A DNA stretch of 64,000 nucleotides. Origin: Hydractinia symbiolongicarpus (Eukaryota; Cnidaria; Hydrozoa; Anthoathecata; Hydractiniidae). The position numbers and the translations under genes were made by a program. Position 1 is the first letter of the stretch, and the number at the start of each line of letters is the position of its first letter. Below are positions 35,301 to 49,100 of this stretch, one piece after another. The stretch lies in assembly GCF_029227915.1 (NCBI RefSeq), contig NC_079877.1, forward strand, positions 5,396,001 to 5,460,000. Direction: 5' to 3'. Below the pieces are notes generated by a model, which was not told where the DNA came from, did no database searches, and was given only the letters and a program-made list of their open reading frames with translations.

Positions 35301-38121
35301 ACCACTAAAACGCATAAGACTTGTAGTTTTTAAAAATGTTTTCATTTTTGATGAGACGCTGAATAAAAGAAGTTTAATCGCCGGCAAACGAAAACCCGCC
35401 ATTTCCCGTAAATCCCGGCTTGGCCCGTATAGTCAAAAGTATACAAAGAAAGTACCCAGGGAGTAAACTCATTTCCCGAACGATTTTTTAAATTACTTTT
35501 TCACCACTAAAACGCATGAGACTTGTAGTTTTTAAAAATGTTTTCATTTTTGATGAGACGCTGAATAAAAGAAGTTTATTCGCCGGCAAACGAAAACCTG
35601 CGATTTCCCGTAAATCCTGGAATCGGCCCGTATAGTCAAAAGTATACAAAGAAAGTACCCAGGGAGTAAACTTATTTTCCAAACGATTTTTTAAATTATT
35701 ATTTCACCACTAAAACGCATGAGACTTGTAGTTTTCAAGAATGTTTTCATTTTTGATGAGACGCTGAATAAAAGCAGTTTAATCGCCGGCAAACGAAAAC
35801 CCGCGATTTCCGGTAAATCCCGGGCTTGGCCCGTATAGTCAAAAGTATACAAAGAAAGTACCCAGGGAGTAAACTCATTTCCCAAACGATTTTTAAATTA
35901 TTATTTCACCACTAAAGCCCATGAGACTTGTAGTTTTTAAAAATGTTTTCATTTTTGATCAGACGCTGAATAAAAGAAGTTTAATCGCCGGCAAACGAAA
36001 ACCTGCGATTTTCCGTAAATCCCGGAGTCGGCCCGTATAGTCAAAAGTATACAAAGAAAGTACCCAGGGAGTAAATTCATTTCCCGAACGATTTTTTAAA
36101 TTACTTTTTCACCACTAAAACGCATGAGACTTGTAGTTTTCAAAAATGTTTTCATTTTTGATGAGACGCTTAATGAAAGAGGTTTAATCGCCGGAAAACG
36201 AAAACCCGCGATTTCCCGTAAATCCCGGGCTTGGCCCGTATAGTCGAATGTATACAAAGAAAGTACCCTGTGAGTAAACTCATTTCCAGAACGATTTTTA
36301 AATTATTTTTTCACCACTAAAACGCATAAGACTTGTAGTTTTTAAAAATGTTTTCATTTTTGATGAGACGCTGAATAAAAGAAGTTTAATCGCCGGCAAA
36401 CGAAAACCCGCGATTTCCCGTAAATCCCGGTTGGCCCGTATAGTCAAAAGTATACAAAGAAAGTACCCAGAGAGTAAACTCATTTCCCGAACGATTTTTT
36501 AAATTATTTTTTCACCACTAAAACGCATGAGACTTGTAGTTTTCAAAAATGTTTTCATTTTTGATGAGACGCTTAATGAAAGAGATTAAATTGCCGGAAA
36601 ACGAAAACCCGCGATTTCCCGTAAATCCCGGGCTTGGCCTGTATAGTCGAATGTATACAAAGAAAGTACCCTGTGAGTAAACTCATTTCCAGAACGATTT
36701 TTTAAATTATTTTTTCACCACTAAAACGCATAAGACTTGTAGTTTTTAAAAATGTTTTCATTTTTGATGAGACGCTGAATAAAAGAAGTTTAATCGGCGG
36801 CAAACGAAAACCCGCGATTTCCCGTAAATCCCGGCTTGGCCCGTATAGTCAAAAGTATACAAAGAAAGTACCCAGGGAGTAAACTCATTTCCCAAACGAT
36901 TTTTTAAATTATTTTTTCACCACTAAAACGCATGAGACTTGTAGTTTTTAAAAATGTTTTCATTTTTGATGAGACGCTGAATAAAAGAAGTTTAATCGCC
37001 GGCAAACGAAAACCTGCGATTTCCCGTAAATCCTGGACTCGGCCCGTATAGTCAAAAGTATACAAAGAAAGTACCCAGGGAGTAAACTTATTTTCCAAAC
37101 GATTTTTTAAATTATTATTTCACCACTAAAACGCATGAGACTTGTAGTTTTCAAGAATGTTTTCATTTTTGATGAGACGCTGAATAAAAGCAGTTTAATC
37201 GCCGGCAAACGAAAACCCGCGATTTCCGGTAAATCCCGGGCTTGGCCCGTATAGTCAAAAGTATACAAAGAAAGTACCCAGGGAGTAAATTCATCTCCCG
37301 AACGATTTTTTAAATTACTTTTTCACCACTAAAACGCATGAGACTGGTAGTTTTTAAAAATGTTTTCATTTTTGATGAGACGCTGAATAAATGAAGTTTA
37401 ATCGCCGGCAAACGAAAACCTGCGATTTCCCGTAAATCCTGGACTCGGCCCGTATAGTCAAAAGTATACAAAGAAAGTACCCAGGGAGTAAACTCATTTC
37501 CCAAGCGATTTTTTAAATTATTATTTCACCACTAAAGCCCATGAGTCTTGTACTTTTTAAAAATGTTTTCATTTTTGATGAGACGCTGAATAAAAGAAGT
37601 TTAATCGCCGGCAAACGAAAACCCGCCATTTCCCGTAAACCCCGGACTCGGCCCGCATAGTCAAAAGTATACAAAGAAAGTACCCAGGGTGTAAACTCAT
37701 CTCCCGAACGATTTTTTAAATTACTTTTTCACCACTAAAACGCATGAGACTTGTAGTTTTTAAAAATGTTTTCATTTTTGATGAGACGCTGAATAAATGA
37801 AGTTTAATCGCCGGCAAACGAAAACCTGCGATTTCCCGTAAATCCTGGACTCGGCCCGTATAGTCAAAAGTATACAAAGAAAGTACCCAGGGAGTAAACT
37901 CATTTCCCAAACGATTTTTTAAATTATTATTTCACCACTAAAGCCCATGAGTCTTGTACTTTTTAAAAATGTTTTCATTTTTGATGAGACGCTGAATAAA
38001 AGAAGTTTAATCGCCGGCAAACGAAAACCCGCCATTTCCCGTAAATCCCGGACTCGGCCCGTATAGTTAAAAGTATACAAGGAAAGTACCCAGTGAGTAA
38101 ACTCATTTCCCGAACGATTTT
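35300..38121. repeat. Segment matching earlier blocks, ending in a 406 bp dimer
   Basis: 35,488-36,600 resembles 27,375-28,490 (aatcggcgg-type, cccggagtcggcc and aatcccggttggcc units). 36,904-37,520 resembles 30,620-31,240 at a 6,284 bp offset, including gaataaatgaagtttaatc. That two-monomer piece is repeated at once: 37,310-37,715 and 37,716-38,121, with catctcccgaacg and gagtcttgtactttttaaa in each. Single-base T losses in the T-tract occur near 35,890 and 36,295. Confidence 0.78.
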
Positions 38122-40760
38122 TTAAATTATTTTTTCACCACTAAAACGCATGAGACTTGTAGTTTTCAAAAATGTTTTCATTTTTGATGAGACGCTGAAT
38201 AAAAGAAGTTTATTCGCCTGCAAACTAAAACTTGCGATTTCCCGTAAATCCCGGACTCGGCCCGTATAGTCAAAAGTATACAAAGAAAGTACCCAGGGAG
38301 TAAACTCATTTCCCAAACGAATTTTTAAATTATTATTTGACCACTAAAGCCCATGAGACTTGTAGTTTTTAAAAATGTTTTCATTTTTGATGAGACGCTG
38401 AATAAAAGAAGTTTAATCGCCGGCAAACGAAAACCCGCGATTTCCCGTAAATCCCGGACTCGGCCCGTATAATCAAAAGTATACAAGGAAAGTACCCAGT
38501 GAGTAAACTCATTTCCCGAACGAATTTTTAAATTATTTTTTCACCACTAAAACGCATGAGACTTGTAGTTTTCAGAAATGTTTTCATTTTTGATGAGATA
38601 CTTAATGAAAGTGGTTTAATCGCCGGCAAACGAAAACCCGCGATTTCCTGTAAATCCCGGGCTTGGCCCGTATAGTCGAATGTATATAAAGAAAGTACCC
38701 TGTGAGTAAACTCATTTTCAAAAAGATTTTTTAAATTATCTTTTCACCACTAAAACGCTTGAGACTTGTAATTTTCAAAAATGTTTTCATTTTTGATGAG
38801 ACGCTAAATAAAAGAAGTTTAATCGCCGGCAAACGAAAACCCGCCATTTCCCGTAAACCCCGGACTCGGCCCGCATAGTCAAAAGTATACAAAGAAAGTA
38901 CCCAGGGTGTAAACTTATTTCCCGAACGATTTTTTAAATTATTTTATTCACCACTAAAGCCCCTGAGACTTGTAGTATTTAAAAATATTTTCATTTTTGA
39001 TGAGACGCTGAATAAAAGAAGTGTAATCGCCGGCAAACGAAAACCCGCGACTTCCCGTAAATCCCGGACTCGACCCGTATAGTCAAAAGTATACAAAGAA
39101 AGTACCCAGGGAGTAAACTCATTTCCCGAACGATTTTTTAAATTATTTTTTCACCACTAAAACGCATGAGACTTGTAGTTTTTAAAAATGTTTATATTTT
39201 TGATGAGACGCTGAATAAAAGAAGTTTAATCGCCGGCAAACGAAAACCTGCGATTTCCCGTAAATCCTGGACTCGGCCCGTATAGTCAAAAGTATACAAA
39301 GAAAGTACCCAGGGAGTAAACTCATTTCCCAAACGATTTTTTAAATTATTATTTCACCACTAAAACCCATGAGACTTGTAGTTTTTAAAAATGTTTTCAT
39401 TTTTGATGAGACGCTGAATAAAGGAAGTTTAATCGCCGGCAAACGAAAACCCGCGATTTCCCGTAAATGCCGGACTCGGCCCGTATAGTTAAAAGTATAC
39501 AAGGAAAGTACCCAGTGAGTAAACTCATTTCCCGAACGAATTTTTAAATTATTTTTTCACCACTAAAACGTATGAGACTTGTAGTTTTCAAAAATGTTTT
39601 CATTTTTGATGAGACGCTGAATAAAAGAAGTTTAATCGCCTGCAAACGAAAACCTGCGATTTCCCGTAAATCCCGGACTCGGCCCGTATAGTCAAAAGTA
39701 TACAAGGAAAGTACCCAGTGAGTAAACTCATTTCCCTAACGAATTTTTAAATTATTTTTTCACCACTAAAACGTATGAGACTTGTAGTTTTCAAAAATGT
39801 TTTCATTTTTGATGAGACGCTGAATAAAAGAAGTTTAATCGCCGGCAAACGAAAATCTGCGATTTTCCGTAAATCCCGGACTCGGCCCGTATAGTCAAAA
39901 GTATACAAAGAGAGTACCCAGAGTGTAAACTCACTTCCCGAACGATTTTTTAAATTATTTTTTCACCACTAAAACGCATGAGACTTGTAGTTTTCAAAAA
40001 TGTTTTCATTTTTGATGAGACGCTGAATAAAAGAAGTTTAATCGCCTGCAAACGAAAACCTGCGATTTCCCGTAAATCCCGGACTCGGCCCGTATAGTCA
40101 AAAGTATACAAAGAAAGTACCCAGGGAGTAAACTCATTTCCCAAACGATTTTTTAAATTATTATTTCACCACTAAAACCCATGAGACTTGTAGTTTTTAA
40201 AAATGTTTTCATTTTTGATGAGACGCTGAATAAAGGAAGTTTAATCGCCGGCAAACGAAAACCCGCGATTTCCCGTAAATGCCGGACTCGGCCCGTATAG
40301 TTAAAAGTATACAAGGAAAGTACCCAGTGAGTAAACTCATTTCCCGAACGAATTTTTAAATTATTTTTTGACCACTAAAACGTATGAGACTTGTAGTTTT
40401 CAAAAATGTTTTCATTTTTGATGAGACGCTGAATAAAAGAAGTTTAATCGCCTGCAAACGAAAACCTGCGATTTCCCGTAAATCCCGGACTCGGCCCGTA
40501 TAGTCAAAAGTATACAGGGAAAGTACCCAGTGAGTAAACTCATTTCCCTAACGAATTTTTAAATTATTTTTTCACCACTAAAACGTATGAGACTTGTAGT
40601 TTTCAAAAATGTTTTCATTTTTGATGAGACGCTGAATAAAAGAAGTTTAATCGCCGGCAAACGAAAACCTGCGATTTTCCGTAAATCCCGGACTCGGCCC
40701 GTATAGTCAAAAGTATACAAAGAGAGTACCCAGGGTGTAAACTCCCTTCCCGAACGATTT
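38122..40760. repeat. Transition block with a 4-mer HOR (812 bp)
   Basis: This is the first appearance of variants that dominate the rest of the window: cgcctgcaaac with aaaacttgcg, acgcttgagacttgtaattttc, tattttattcacc (one-base insertion, near 38,941), cgtaaaccccggactcgg and gtatataaag. A 4-mer is repeated at ~39,140-39,950 and ~39,951-40,762, with gaataaaggaagtttaatc and gtaaatgccggactc in each copy. Confidence 0.8.
38683..38690 (+). promoter_or_regulatory. TATATAAA word in u-class monomers of the right domain (first of 13)
   Basis: Elsewhere in the array this position reads tatacaaa; here a C-to-T change gives TATATAAAG. The change is confined to u-class monomers from 38.6 kb on, at about 38,683, 41,323, 43,353, 44,572, 47,823, 50,259, 51,883, 54,522, 56,155, 57,170, 58,783, 60,405 and 62,433; the unit near 46,603 has an extra T (gtattataaag). 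It matches a TATA-box core, but no initiator, transcript or other promoter element can be shown. It is entered as a possible site only. Confidence 0.25.
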
Positions 40761-43700
40761 TTTAAATTATTTTTTCACCACTAAAACGCATGAGACTTGT
40801 AGTTTTCAAAAATGTTTTCATTTTTGATGAGACGCTGAATAAAAGAAGTTTAATCGCCTGCAAACGAAAACCTGCGATTTCCCGTAAATCCCGGACTCGG
40901 CCCGTATAGTCAAAAGTATACAAAGAAAGTACCCAGGGAGTAAACTCATTTCCCAAACGATTTTTTAAATTGTTATTTCACCACTAAAGCCCATGAGACT
41001 TGTAGTTTTTAAAAATGTTTTCATTTTTGATGAGACGCTGAATAAAAGAAGTTTAATCGCCTGCAAACGAAAACTTGCGATTTCCCGTAAATCCCGGACT
41101 CGGCCCGTATAGTCAAAAGTATACAAAGAAAGTACCCAGGGAGTAAACTCATTTCCCAAACGAATTTTTAAATTATTATTTCACCACTAAAGCCCATGAG
41201 ACTTGTAGTTTTTAAAAATGTTTTCATTTTTGATGAGACGCTTAATGAAAGTGGTTTAATCACCGGCAAACGAAAACCCGCGATTTCCTGTAAATCCCGG
41301 GCTTGGCCCGTATAGTCGAATGTATATAAAGAAAGTACCCTGTGAGTAAACTCATTTCCAAAACGATTTTTTAAATTATCTTTTCACCACTAAAACGCTT
41401 GAGACTTGTAATTTTCAAAAATGTTTTAATTTTTGATGAGACGCTAAATAAAAGAAGTTTAATCGCCGGCAAACGAAAACCCGCCATTTCCCGTAAACCC
41501 CGGACTCGGCCCGCATAGTCAAAAGTATACAAAGAAAGTACCCAGGGTGTAAACTCATTTCCCGAACGATTTTTTAAATTATTTTATTCACTACTAAAAC
41601 GCATGAGATTTGTAGTTTTCAAAAATGTTTTCATTTTTGATGAGACGCTGAATAAAAGAAGTTTAATCGCCGCCAAACGAAAACCTGCGATTTCCCGTAA
41701 ATCCCGTACTCGGCCCGTATAGTCAAAAGTATACAAAGAAGGTACCCAGGGAGTAAACTCATTTCCCAAACGATTTTTTAAATTATTATTTCACCACTAA
41801 AGCCCATGAGACTTGTAGTTTTTAAAAATGTTTTCATTTTTGATGAGACGCTGAATAAAAGAAGTTTATTCGCCGGCAAACGAAAACCCGCAATTTTCCG
41901 TAAATCCCGGGCTCGGCCCGTATAGTCAAAAGTATACAAGGAAAGTACCCAGTGAGTAAACTCATTTCCCTAACGAATTTTTAAATTATTTTTTCACCAC
42001 TAAAACGCATGAGACTTGTAGTTTTCAAAAATGTTTTCATTTTTTATGAGACGCTGAATAAAAGAAGTTTAATCGCCGGCAAACGAAAACCTGCGATTTT
42101 CCGTAAATCCCGGACTCGTCCCGTATAGTCAAAAGTATACAAAGAGAGTACCCAGGGTGTAAACTCACTTCCCGAACGATTTTTTAAATTATTTTTTCAC
42201 CACTAAAACGCATGAGACTTGTAGTTTTCAAAAATGTTTTCATTTTTGATGAGACGCTGAATAAAAGAAGTTTAATCGCCTGCAAACGAAAACTTGCGAT
42301 TTCCCGTAAATCCCGGACTCGGCCCGTATAGTCAAAAGTATACAAAGAAAGTACCCAGGGAGTAAACTCATTTCCCAAACGAGTTTTTAAATTATTATTT
42401 CACCACTAAAACGCATGAGACTTGTAGTTTTCAAAAATGTTTTCATTTTTGATGAGACGCGGAATAAAAGAAGTTTAATCGCCGGCAAACGAAAACTTGC
42501 GATTTCCCGTAAATCCCGGACTCGGCCCGTATAGTCAAAAGTATACAAAGAAAGTACCCAGTGAGTAAACTCATTTCCCTAACGAATTTTTAAATTATTT
42601 TTTCACCACTAAAACGCATGAGACTTGTAGTTTTCAAAAATGTTTTCATTTTTGATGAGACGCTGAATAAAAGAAGTTTAATCGCCGGCAAACGAAAACC
42701 TGCGATTTTCCGTAAATCCCGGACTCGTCCCGTATAGTCAAAAGTATACAAAGAGAGTACCCAGGGTGTAAACTCACTTCCCGAACGATTTTTAAAATTA
42801 TTTTTTCAGCACTAAAACGCATGAGACTTGTAGTTTTCAAAAATGTTTTCATTTTTGATGAGACGCTGAATAAAAGAAGTTTATTCGCCTGCAAACGAAA
42901 ACTTGCGATTTCCCGTAAATCCCGGACTCGGCCCGTATAGTCAAAAGTATACAAAGAAAGTACCCAGGGAGTAAACTCATTTCCCAAACGAATTTTTAAT
43001 TATTATTTCACCACTAAAGCCCATGAGACTTGTAGTTTTTAAAAATGTTTTCATTTTTGATGAGACGCGGAATAAAAGAAGTTTAATCGCCGGCAAACGA
43101 AAACCCGCGATTTCCCGTAAATCCCGGACTCGGCCCGTATAGTCAAAAGTATACAAGGAAAGTACCCAGTGAGTAAACTCATTTCCCGAACGAATTTTTA
43201 AATTATTTTTTCACCACTAAAACGCATGAGACTTGTAGATTTCAGAAATGTTTTCATTTTTGATGAGACGCTTAATGAAAGTGGTTTAATCGCCGGCAAA
43301 CGAAAACCCGCGATTTCCTGTAAATCCCGGGCTTGGCCCGTATAGTCGAATGTATATAAAGAAAGTACCCTGTGAGTAAACTCATTTCCAATACGATTTT
43401 TTAAATTATCTTTTCACCACTAAAACGCTTGAGACTTGGAATTTTCAAAAATGTTTTCATTTTTGATGAGACGCTAAATAAAAGAAGTTCAATCGCCGGC
43501 AAACGAAAACCCGCCATTTCCCGTAAACCCCGGACTCGGCCCGCATAGTCAAAAGTATACAAAGAAAGTACCCAGGGTGTAAACTCATATCCCGAACGAT
43601 TTTTTAAATTATTTTATTCACCACTAAAGCCCATGAGACTTGTAGTATTTAAAAATATTTTCATTTTTGATGAGACGCTGAATAAAAGAAGTTTAATCGC

Positions 43701-46700
43701 CGGCAAACGAAAACCTGCGATTTCCCGTAAATCCCGGACTCGGCCCGTATAGTCAAAAGTATACAGGGAAAGTACCCAGTGAGTAAACTCATTTCCCTAA
43801 CGAATTTTTAAATTATTTTTTCACCACTAAAACGTATGAGACTTGTAGTTTTCAAAAATGTTTTCATTTTTGATGAGACGCTGAATAAAAGAAGTTTAAT
43901 CGCCGGCAAACGAAAACCTGCGATTTTCCGTAAATCCCGGACTCGGCCCGTATAGTCAAAAGTATACAAAGAGAGTACCCAGGGTGTAAACTCACTTCCC
44001 GAACGATTTTTTAAATTATTTTTTCACCACTAAAACGCATGAGACTTGTAGTTTTCAAAAATGTTTTCATTTTTGATGAGACGCTGAATAAAAGAAGTTT
44101 AATCGCCTGCAAACGAAAACCTGCGATTTCCCGTAAATCCCGGACTCGGCCCGTATAGTCAAAAGTATACAAAGAAAGTACCCAGGGAGTAAACTCATTT
44201 CCTAAACGATTTTTTAAATTGTTATTTCACCACTAAAGCCCATGAGACTTGTAGTTTTTAAAAATGTTTTCATTTTTGATGAGACGCTGAATAAAAGAAG
44301 TTTAATCGCCTGCAAACGAAAACTTGCGATTTCCCGTAAATCCCGGACTCGGCCCGTATAGTCAAAAGTATACAAAGAAAGTACCCAGGGAGTAAACTCA
44401 TTTGCCAAACGAATTTTTAAATTATTATTTCACCACTAAAGCCCATGAGACTTGTAGTTTTTAAAAATGTTTTCATTTTTGATGAGACGCTTAATGAAAG
44501 TGGTTTAATCGCCGGCAAACGAAAACCCGCGATTTCCTGTAAATCCCGGGCTTGGCCCGTATAGTCGAATGTATATAAAGAAAGTACCCTCTGAGTAAAC
44601 TCATTTCCAAAACGATTTTTTAAATTATCTTTTCACCACTAAAACGCTTGAGACTTGTAATTTTCAAAAATGTTTTAATTTTTGATGAGACGCTAAATAA
44701 AAGAAGTTTAATCGCCGGCAAACGAAAACCCGCCATTTCCCGTAAACCCCGGACTCGGCCCGCATAGTCAAAAGTATACAAAGAAAGTACCCAGGGTGTA
44801 AACTCATTTCCCGAACGATTTTTTAAATTATTTTATTCACTACTAAAACGCATGAGATTTGTAGTTTTCAAAAATGTTTTCATTTTTGATGAGACGCTGA
44901 ATAAAAGAAGTTTAATCGCCGGCAAACGAAAACCTGCGATTTCCCGTAAATCCCGGACTCGGCCCGTATAGTCAAAAGTATACAAAGAAGGTACCCAGGG
45001 AGTAAACTCATTTCCCAAACGATTTTTTAAATTATTATTTCACCACTAAAGCCCATGAGACTTGTAGTTTTTAAAAATGTTTTCATTTTTGATGAGACGC
45101 TGAATAAAAGAAGTTTATTCGCCGGCAAACGAAAACCCGCAATTTTCCGTAAATCCCGGGCTCGGCCCGTATAGTCAAAAGTATACAAGGAAAGTACCCA
45201 GTGAGTAAACTCATTTCCCTAACGAATTTTTAAATTATTTTTTCACCACTAAAACGCATGAGACTTGTAGTTTTCAAAAATGTTTTCATTTTTGATGAGA
45301 CGCTGAATAAAAGAAGTTTAATCGCCGGCAAACGAAAACCTGCAATTTTCCGTAAATCCCGGACTCGTCCCGTATAGTCAAAAGTATACAAAGAGAGTAC
45401 CCAGGGTGTAAACTCACTTCCCGAACGATTTTTTAAATTATTTTTTCACCACTAAAACGCATGAGACTTGTAGTTTTCAAAAATGTTTTCATTTTTGATG
45501 AGACGCTGAATAAAAGAAGTTTAATCGCCTGCAAACGAAAACTTGCGATTTCCCGTAAATCCCGGACTCGGCCCGTATAGTCAAAAGTATACAAAGAAAG
45601 TACCCAGGGAGTAAACTCATTTCCCAAACGAGTTTTTAAATGATTATTTCACCACTAAAACGCATGAGACTTGTAGTTTTCAAAAATGTTTTCATTTTTG
45701 ATGAGACGCGGAATAAAAGAAGTTTATTCGCCGGCAAACGAAAACCCGCAATTTTTCGTAAATCCCGGGCTCGGCCCGTATAGTCAAAAGTATACAAGGA
45801 AAGTACCCAGTGAGTAAACTCATTTCCTTAACGAATTTTTAAATTATTTTTTCACCACTAAAACGCATGAGACTTGTAGTTTTCAAAAATGTTTTCATTT
45901 TTGATGAGACGCTGAATAAAAGAAGTTTAATCGCCGGCAAACGAAAACCTGCGATTTTCCGTAAATCCTGGACTCGGCCCGTATAGTCAAAAGTATACAA
46001 AGAGAGTACCCAGGGTGTAAACTCACTTCCCGAACGATTTTTTAAATTATTTTTTCACCACTAAAACGCATGAGACTTGTAGTTTTCAAAAATGTTTTCA
46101 TTTTTGATGAGACGCTGAATAAAAGAAGTTTAATCGCCTGCAAACGAAAACTTGCGATTTCCCGTAAATCCCGGACTCGGCCCGTATAGTCAAACGTATA
46201 CAAAGAAAGTACCCAGGGAGTAAACTCATTTCCCAAACGAGTTTTTAAATTATTATTTCACCACTAAAACGAATGAGACTTGTAGTTTTTAAAAATGTTT
46301 TCATTTTTGATGAGACGCGGAATAAAAGAAGTTTAATCGCCGGCAAACGAAAACCCGCGATTTCCCGTAAATCCCGGACTCGGCCCGTATAGTCAAAAGT
46401 ATACAAGGAAAGTACCCAGTGAGTAAACTCATTTCCCGAACGAATTTTTAAATTATTTTTTCACCACTAAAACGCATGAGACTTGTAGTTTTCAGAAATG
46501 TTTTCATTTTTGATGAGACGCTTAATGAAAGTGGTTTAATCGCCGGCAAACGAAAACCCGCGATTTCCTGTAAATCCCGGGCTTGGCCCGTATAGTCGAA
46601 TGTATTATAAAGAAAGTACCCTGTGAGTAAACTCATTTCCAATACGATTTTTTAAATTATCTTTTCACCACTAAAACGCTTGAGACTTGGAATTTTCAAA

Positions 46701-49100
46701 AATGTTTTCATTTTTGATGAAACGCTAAATAAAAGAAGTTCAATCGCCGGCAAACGAAAACCCGCCATTTCCCGTAAACCCCGGACTCGGCCCGCATAGT
46801 CAAAAGTATACAAAGAAAGTACCCAGGGTGTAAACTCATTTCCCGAACGATTTTTTAAATTATTTTATTCACCACTAAAGCCCATGAGACTTGTAGTATT
46901 TAAAAATATTTTCATTTTTGATGAGACGCTGAATAAAAGAAGTTTAATCGCCGGCAAACGAAAACCTGCGATTTCCCGTAAATCCCGGACTCGGCCCGTA
47001 TAGTCAAAAGTATACAGGGAAAGTACCCAGTGAGTAAACTCAATTCCCTAACGAATTTTTAAATTATTTTTTCACCACTAAAACGTATGAGACTTGTAGT
47101 TTTCAAAAATGTTTTCATTTTTGATGAGACGCTGAATAAAAGAAGTTTAATTGCCGGCAAACGAAAACCTGCGATTTTCCGTAAATCCCGGACTCGGCCC
47201 GTATAGTCAAAAGTATACAAAGAGAGTACCCAGGGTGTAAACTCACTTCCCGAACGATTTTTTAAATTATTTTTTCACCACTAAAACGCATGAGACTTGT
47301 AGTTTTCAAAAATGTTTTCATTTTTGATGAGACGCTGAATAAAAGAAGTTTAATCGCCTGCAAACGAAAACCTGCGATTTCCCGTAAATCCCGGACTCGG
47401 CCCGTATAGTCAAAAGTATACAAAGAAAGTACCCAGGGAGTAAACTCATTTCCCAAACGATTTTTTAAATTGTTATTTCACCACTAAAGCCCATGAGACT
47501 TGTAGTTTTTAAAAATGTTTTCATTTTTGATGAGACGCTGAATAAAAGAAGTTTAATCGCCTGCAAACGAAAACTTGCGATTTCCCGTAAATCCCGGACT
47601 CGGCCTGTATAGTCAAAAGTATACAAAGAAAGTACCCAGGGAGTAAACTCATTTCCCAAACGAATTTTTAAATTATTATTTCACCACTAAAGCCCATGAG
47701 ACTTGTAGTTTTTAAAAATGTTTTCATTTTTGATGAGACGCTTAATGAAAGTGGTTTAATCGCCGGCAAACGAAAACCCGCGATTTCCTGTAAATCCCGG
47801 GCTTGGCCCGTATAGTCGAATGTATATAAAGAAAGTACCCTGTGAGTAAACTCATTTCCAAAACGATTTTTTAAATTATCTTTTCACCACTAAAACGCTT
47901 GAGACTTGTAATTTTCAAAAATGTTTTAATTTTTGATGAGACGCTAAATAAAAGAAGTTTAATCGCCGGCAAACGAAAACCCGCCATTTCCCGTAAACCC
48001 CGGACTCGGCCCGCATAGTCAAAAGTATACAAAGAAATTACCCAGGGTGTAAACTCATTTCCCGAACGATTTTTTAAATTATTTTATTCACTACTAAAAC
48101 GCATGAGATTTGTAGTTTTCAAAAATGTTTTCATTTTTGATGAGACGCTGAATAAAAGAAGTTTAATCGCCGGCAAACGAAAACCTGCGATTTCCCGTAA
48201 ATCCCGTACTCGGCCCGTATAGTCAAAAGTATACAAAGAAGGTACCCAGGGAGTAAACTCATTTCCCAAACGATTTTTTAAATTATTATTTCACCACTAA
48301 AGCTTATGAGACTTGTAGTTTTTAAAAATGTTTTCATTTTTGATGAGACGCTGAATAAAAGAAGTTTATTCGCCGGCAAACGAAAACCCGCAATTTTCCG
48401 TAAATCCCGGGCTCGGCCCGTATAGTCAAAAGTATACAAGGAAAGTACCCAGTGAGTAAACTCATTTCCCTAACGAATTTTTAAATTATTTTTTCACCAC
48501 TAAAACGCATGAGACTTGTAGTTTTCAAAAATGTTTTCATTTTTGATGAGACGATGAATAAAAGAAGTTTAATCGCCGGCAAACGAAAACCTGCAATTTT
48601 CCGTAAATCCCGGACTCGTCCCGTATAGTCAAAAGTATACAAAGAGAGTACCCAGGGTGTAAACTCACTTCCCGAACGATTTTTTAAATTATTTTTTCAC
48701 CACTAAAACGCATGAGACTTGTAGTTTTCAAAAATGTTTTCATTTTTGATGAGACGCTGAATAAAAGAAGTTTAATCGCCTGCAAACGAAAACTTGCGAT
48801 TTCCCGTAAATCCCGGACTCGGCCCGTATAGTCAAAAGTATACAAAGAAAGTACCCAGGGAGTAAACTCATTTCCCAAACGAGTTTTTAAATTATTATTT
48901 CACCACTAAAACGCATGAGACTTGTAGTTTTCAAAAATGTTTTCATTTTTGATGAGACGCGGAATAAAAGAAGTTTATTCGCCGGCAAACGAAAACCCGC
49001 AATTTTCCGTAAATCCCGGGCTCGGCCCGTATAGTCAAAAGTATACAAAGAAAGTACCCAGGGAGTAAACTCATTTCCCAAACGAGTTTTTAAATTATTA
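40450..49100. repeat. 16-mer HOR, ~3,250 bp, nearly three copies
   Basis: Copies start near 40,450, 43,700 and 46,950. Repeated marks are gtatacagggaaag, taaattgttatttcacc, the u-class unit with gtatataaag, tgttttaatttttg, tattttattcactactaaaac with gagatttgtag, gaaggtacccag, aacccgcaattttccg and ctcgtcccgtatag. Offsets are 3,249 and 3,251 bp; the extra bases come from small indels, one of them gtattataaag near 46,603. The first copy differs at ~42,400-43,000 and the third beyond ~49,100, so they are variants of the same order. Confidence 0.85.
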
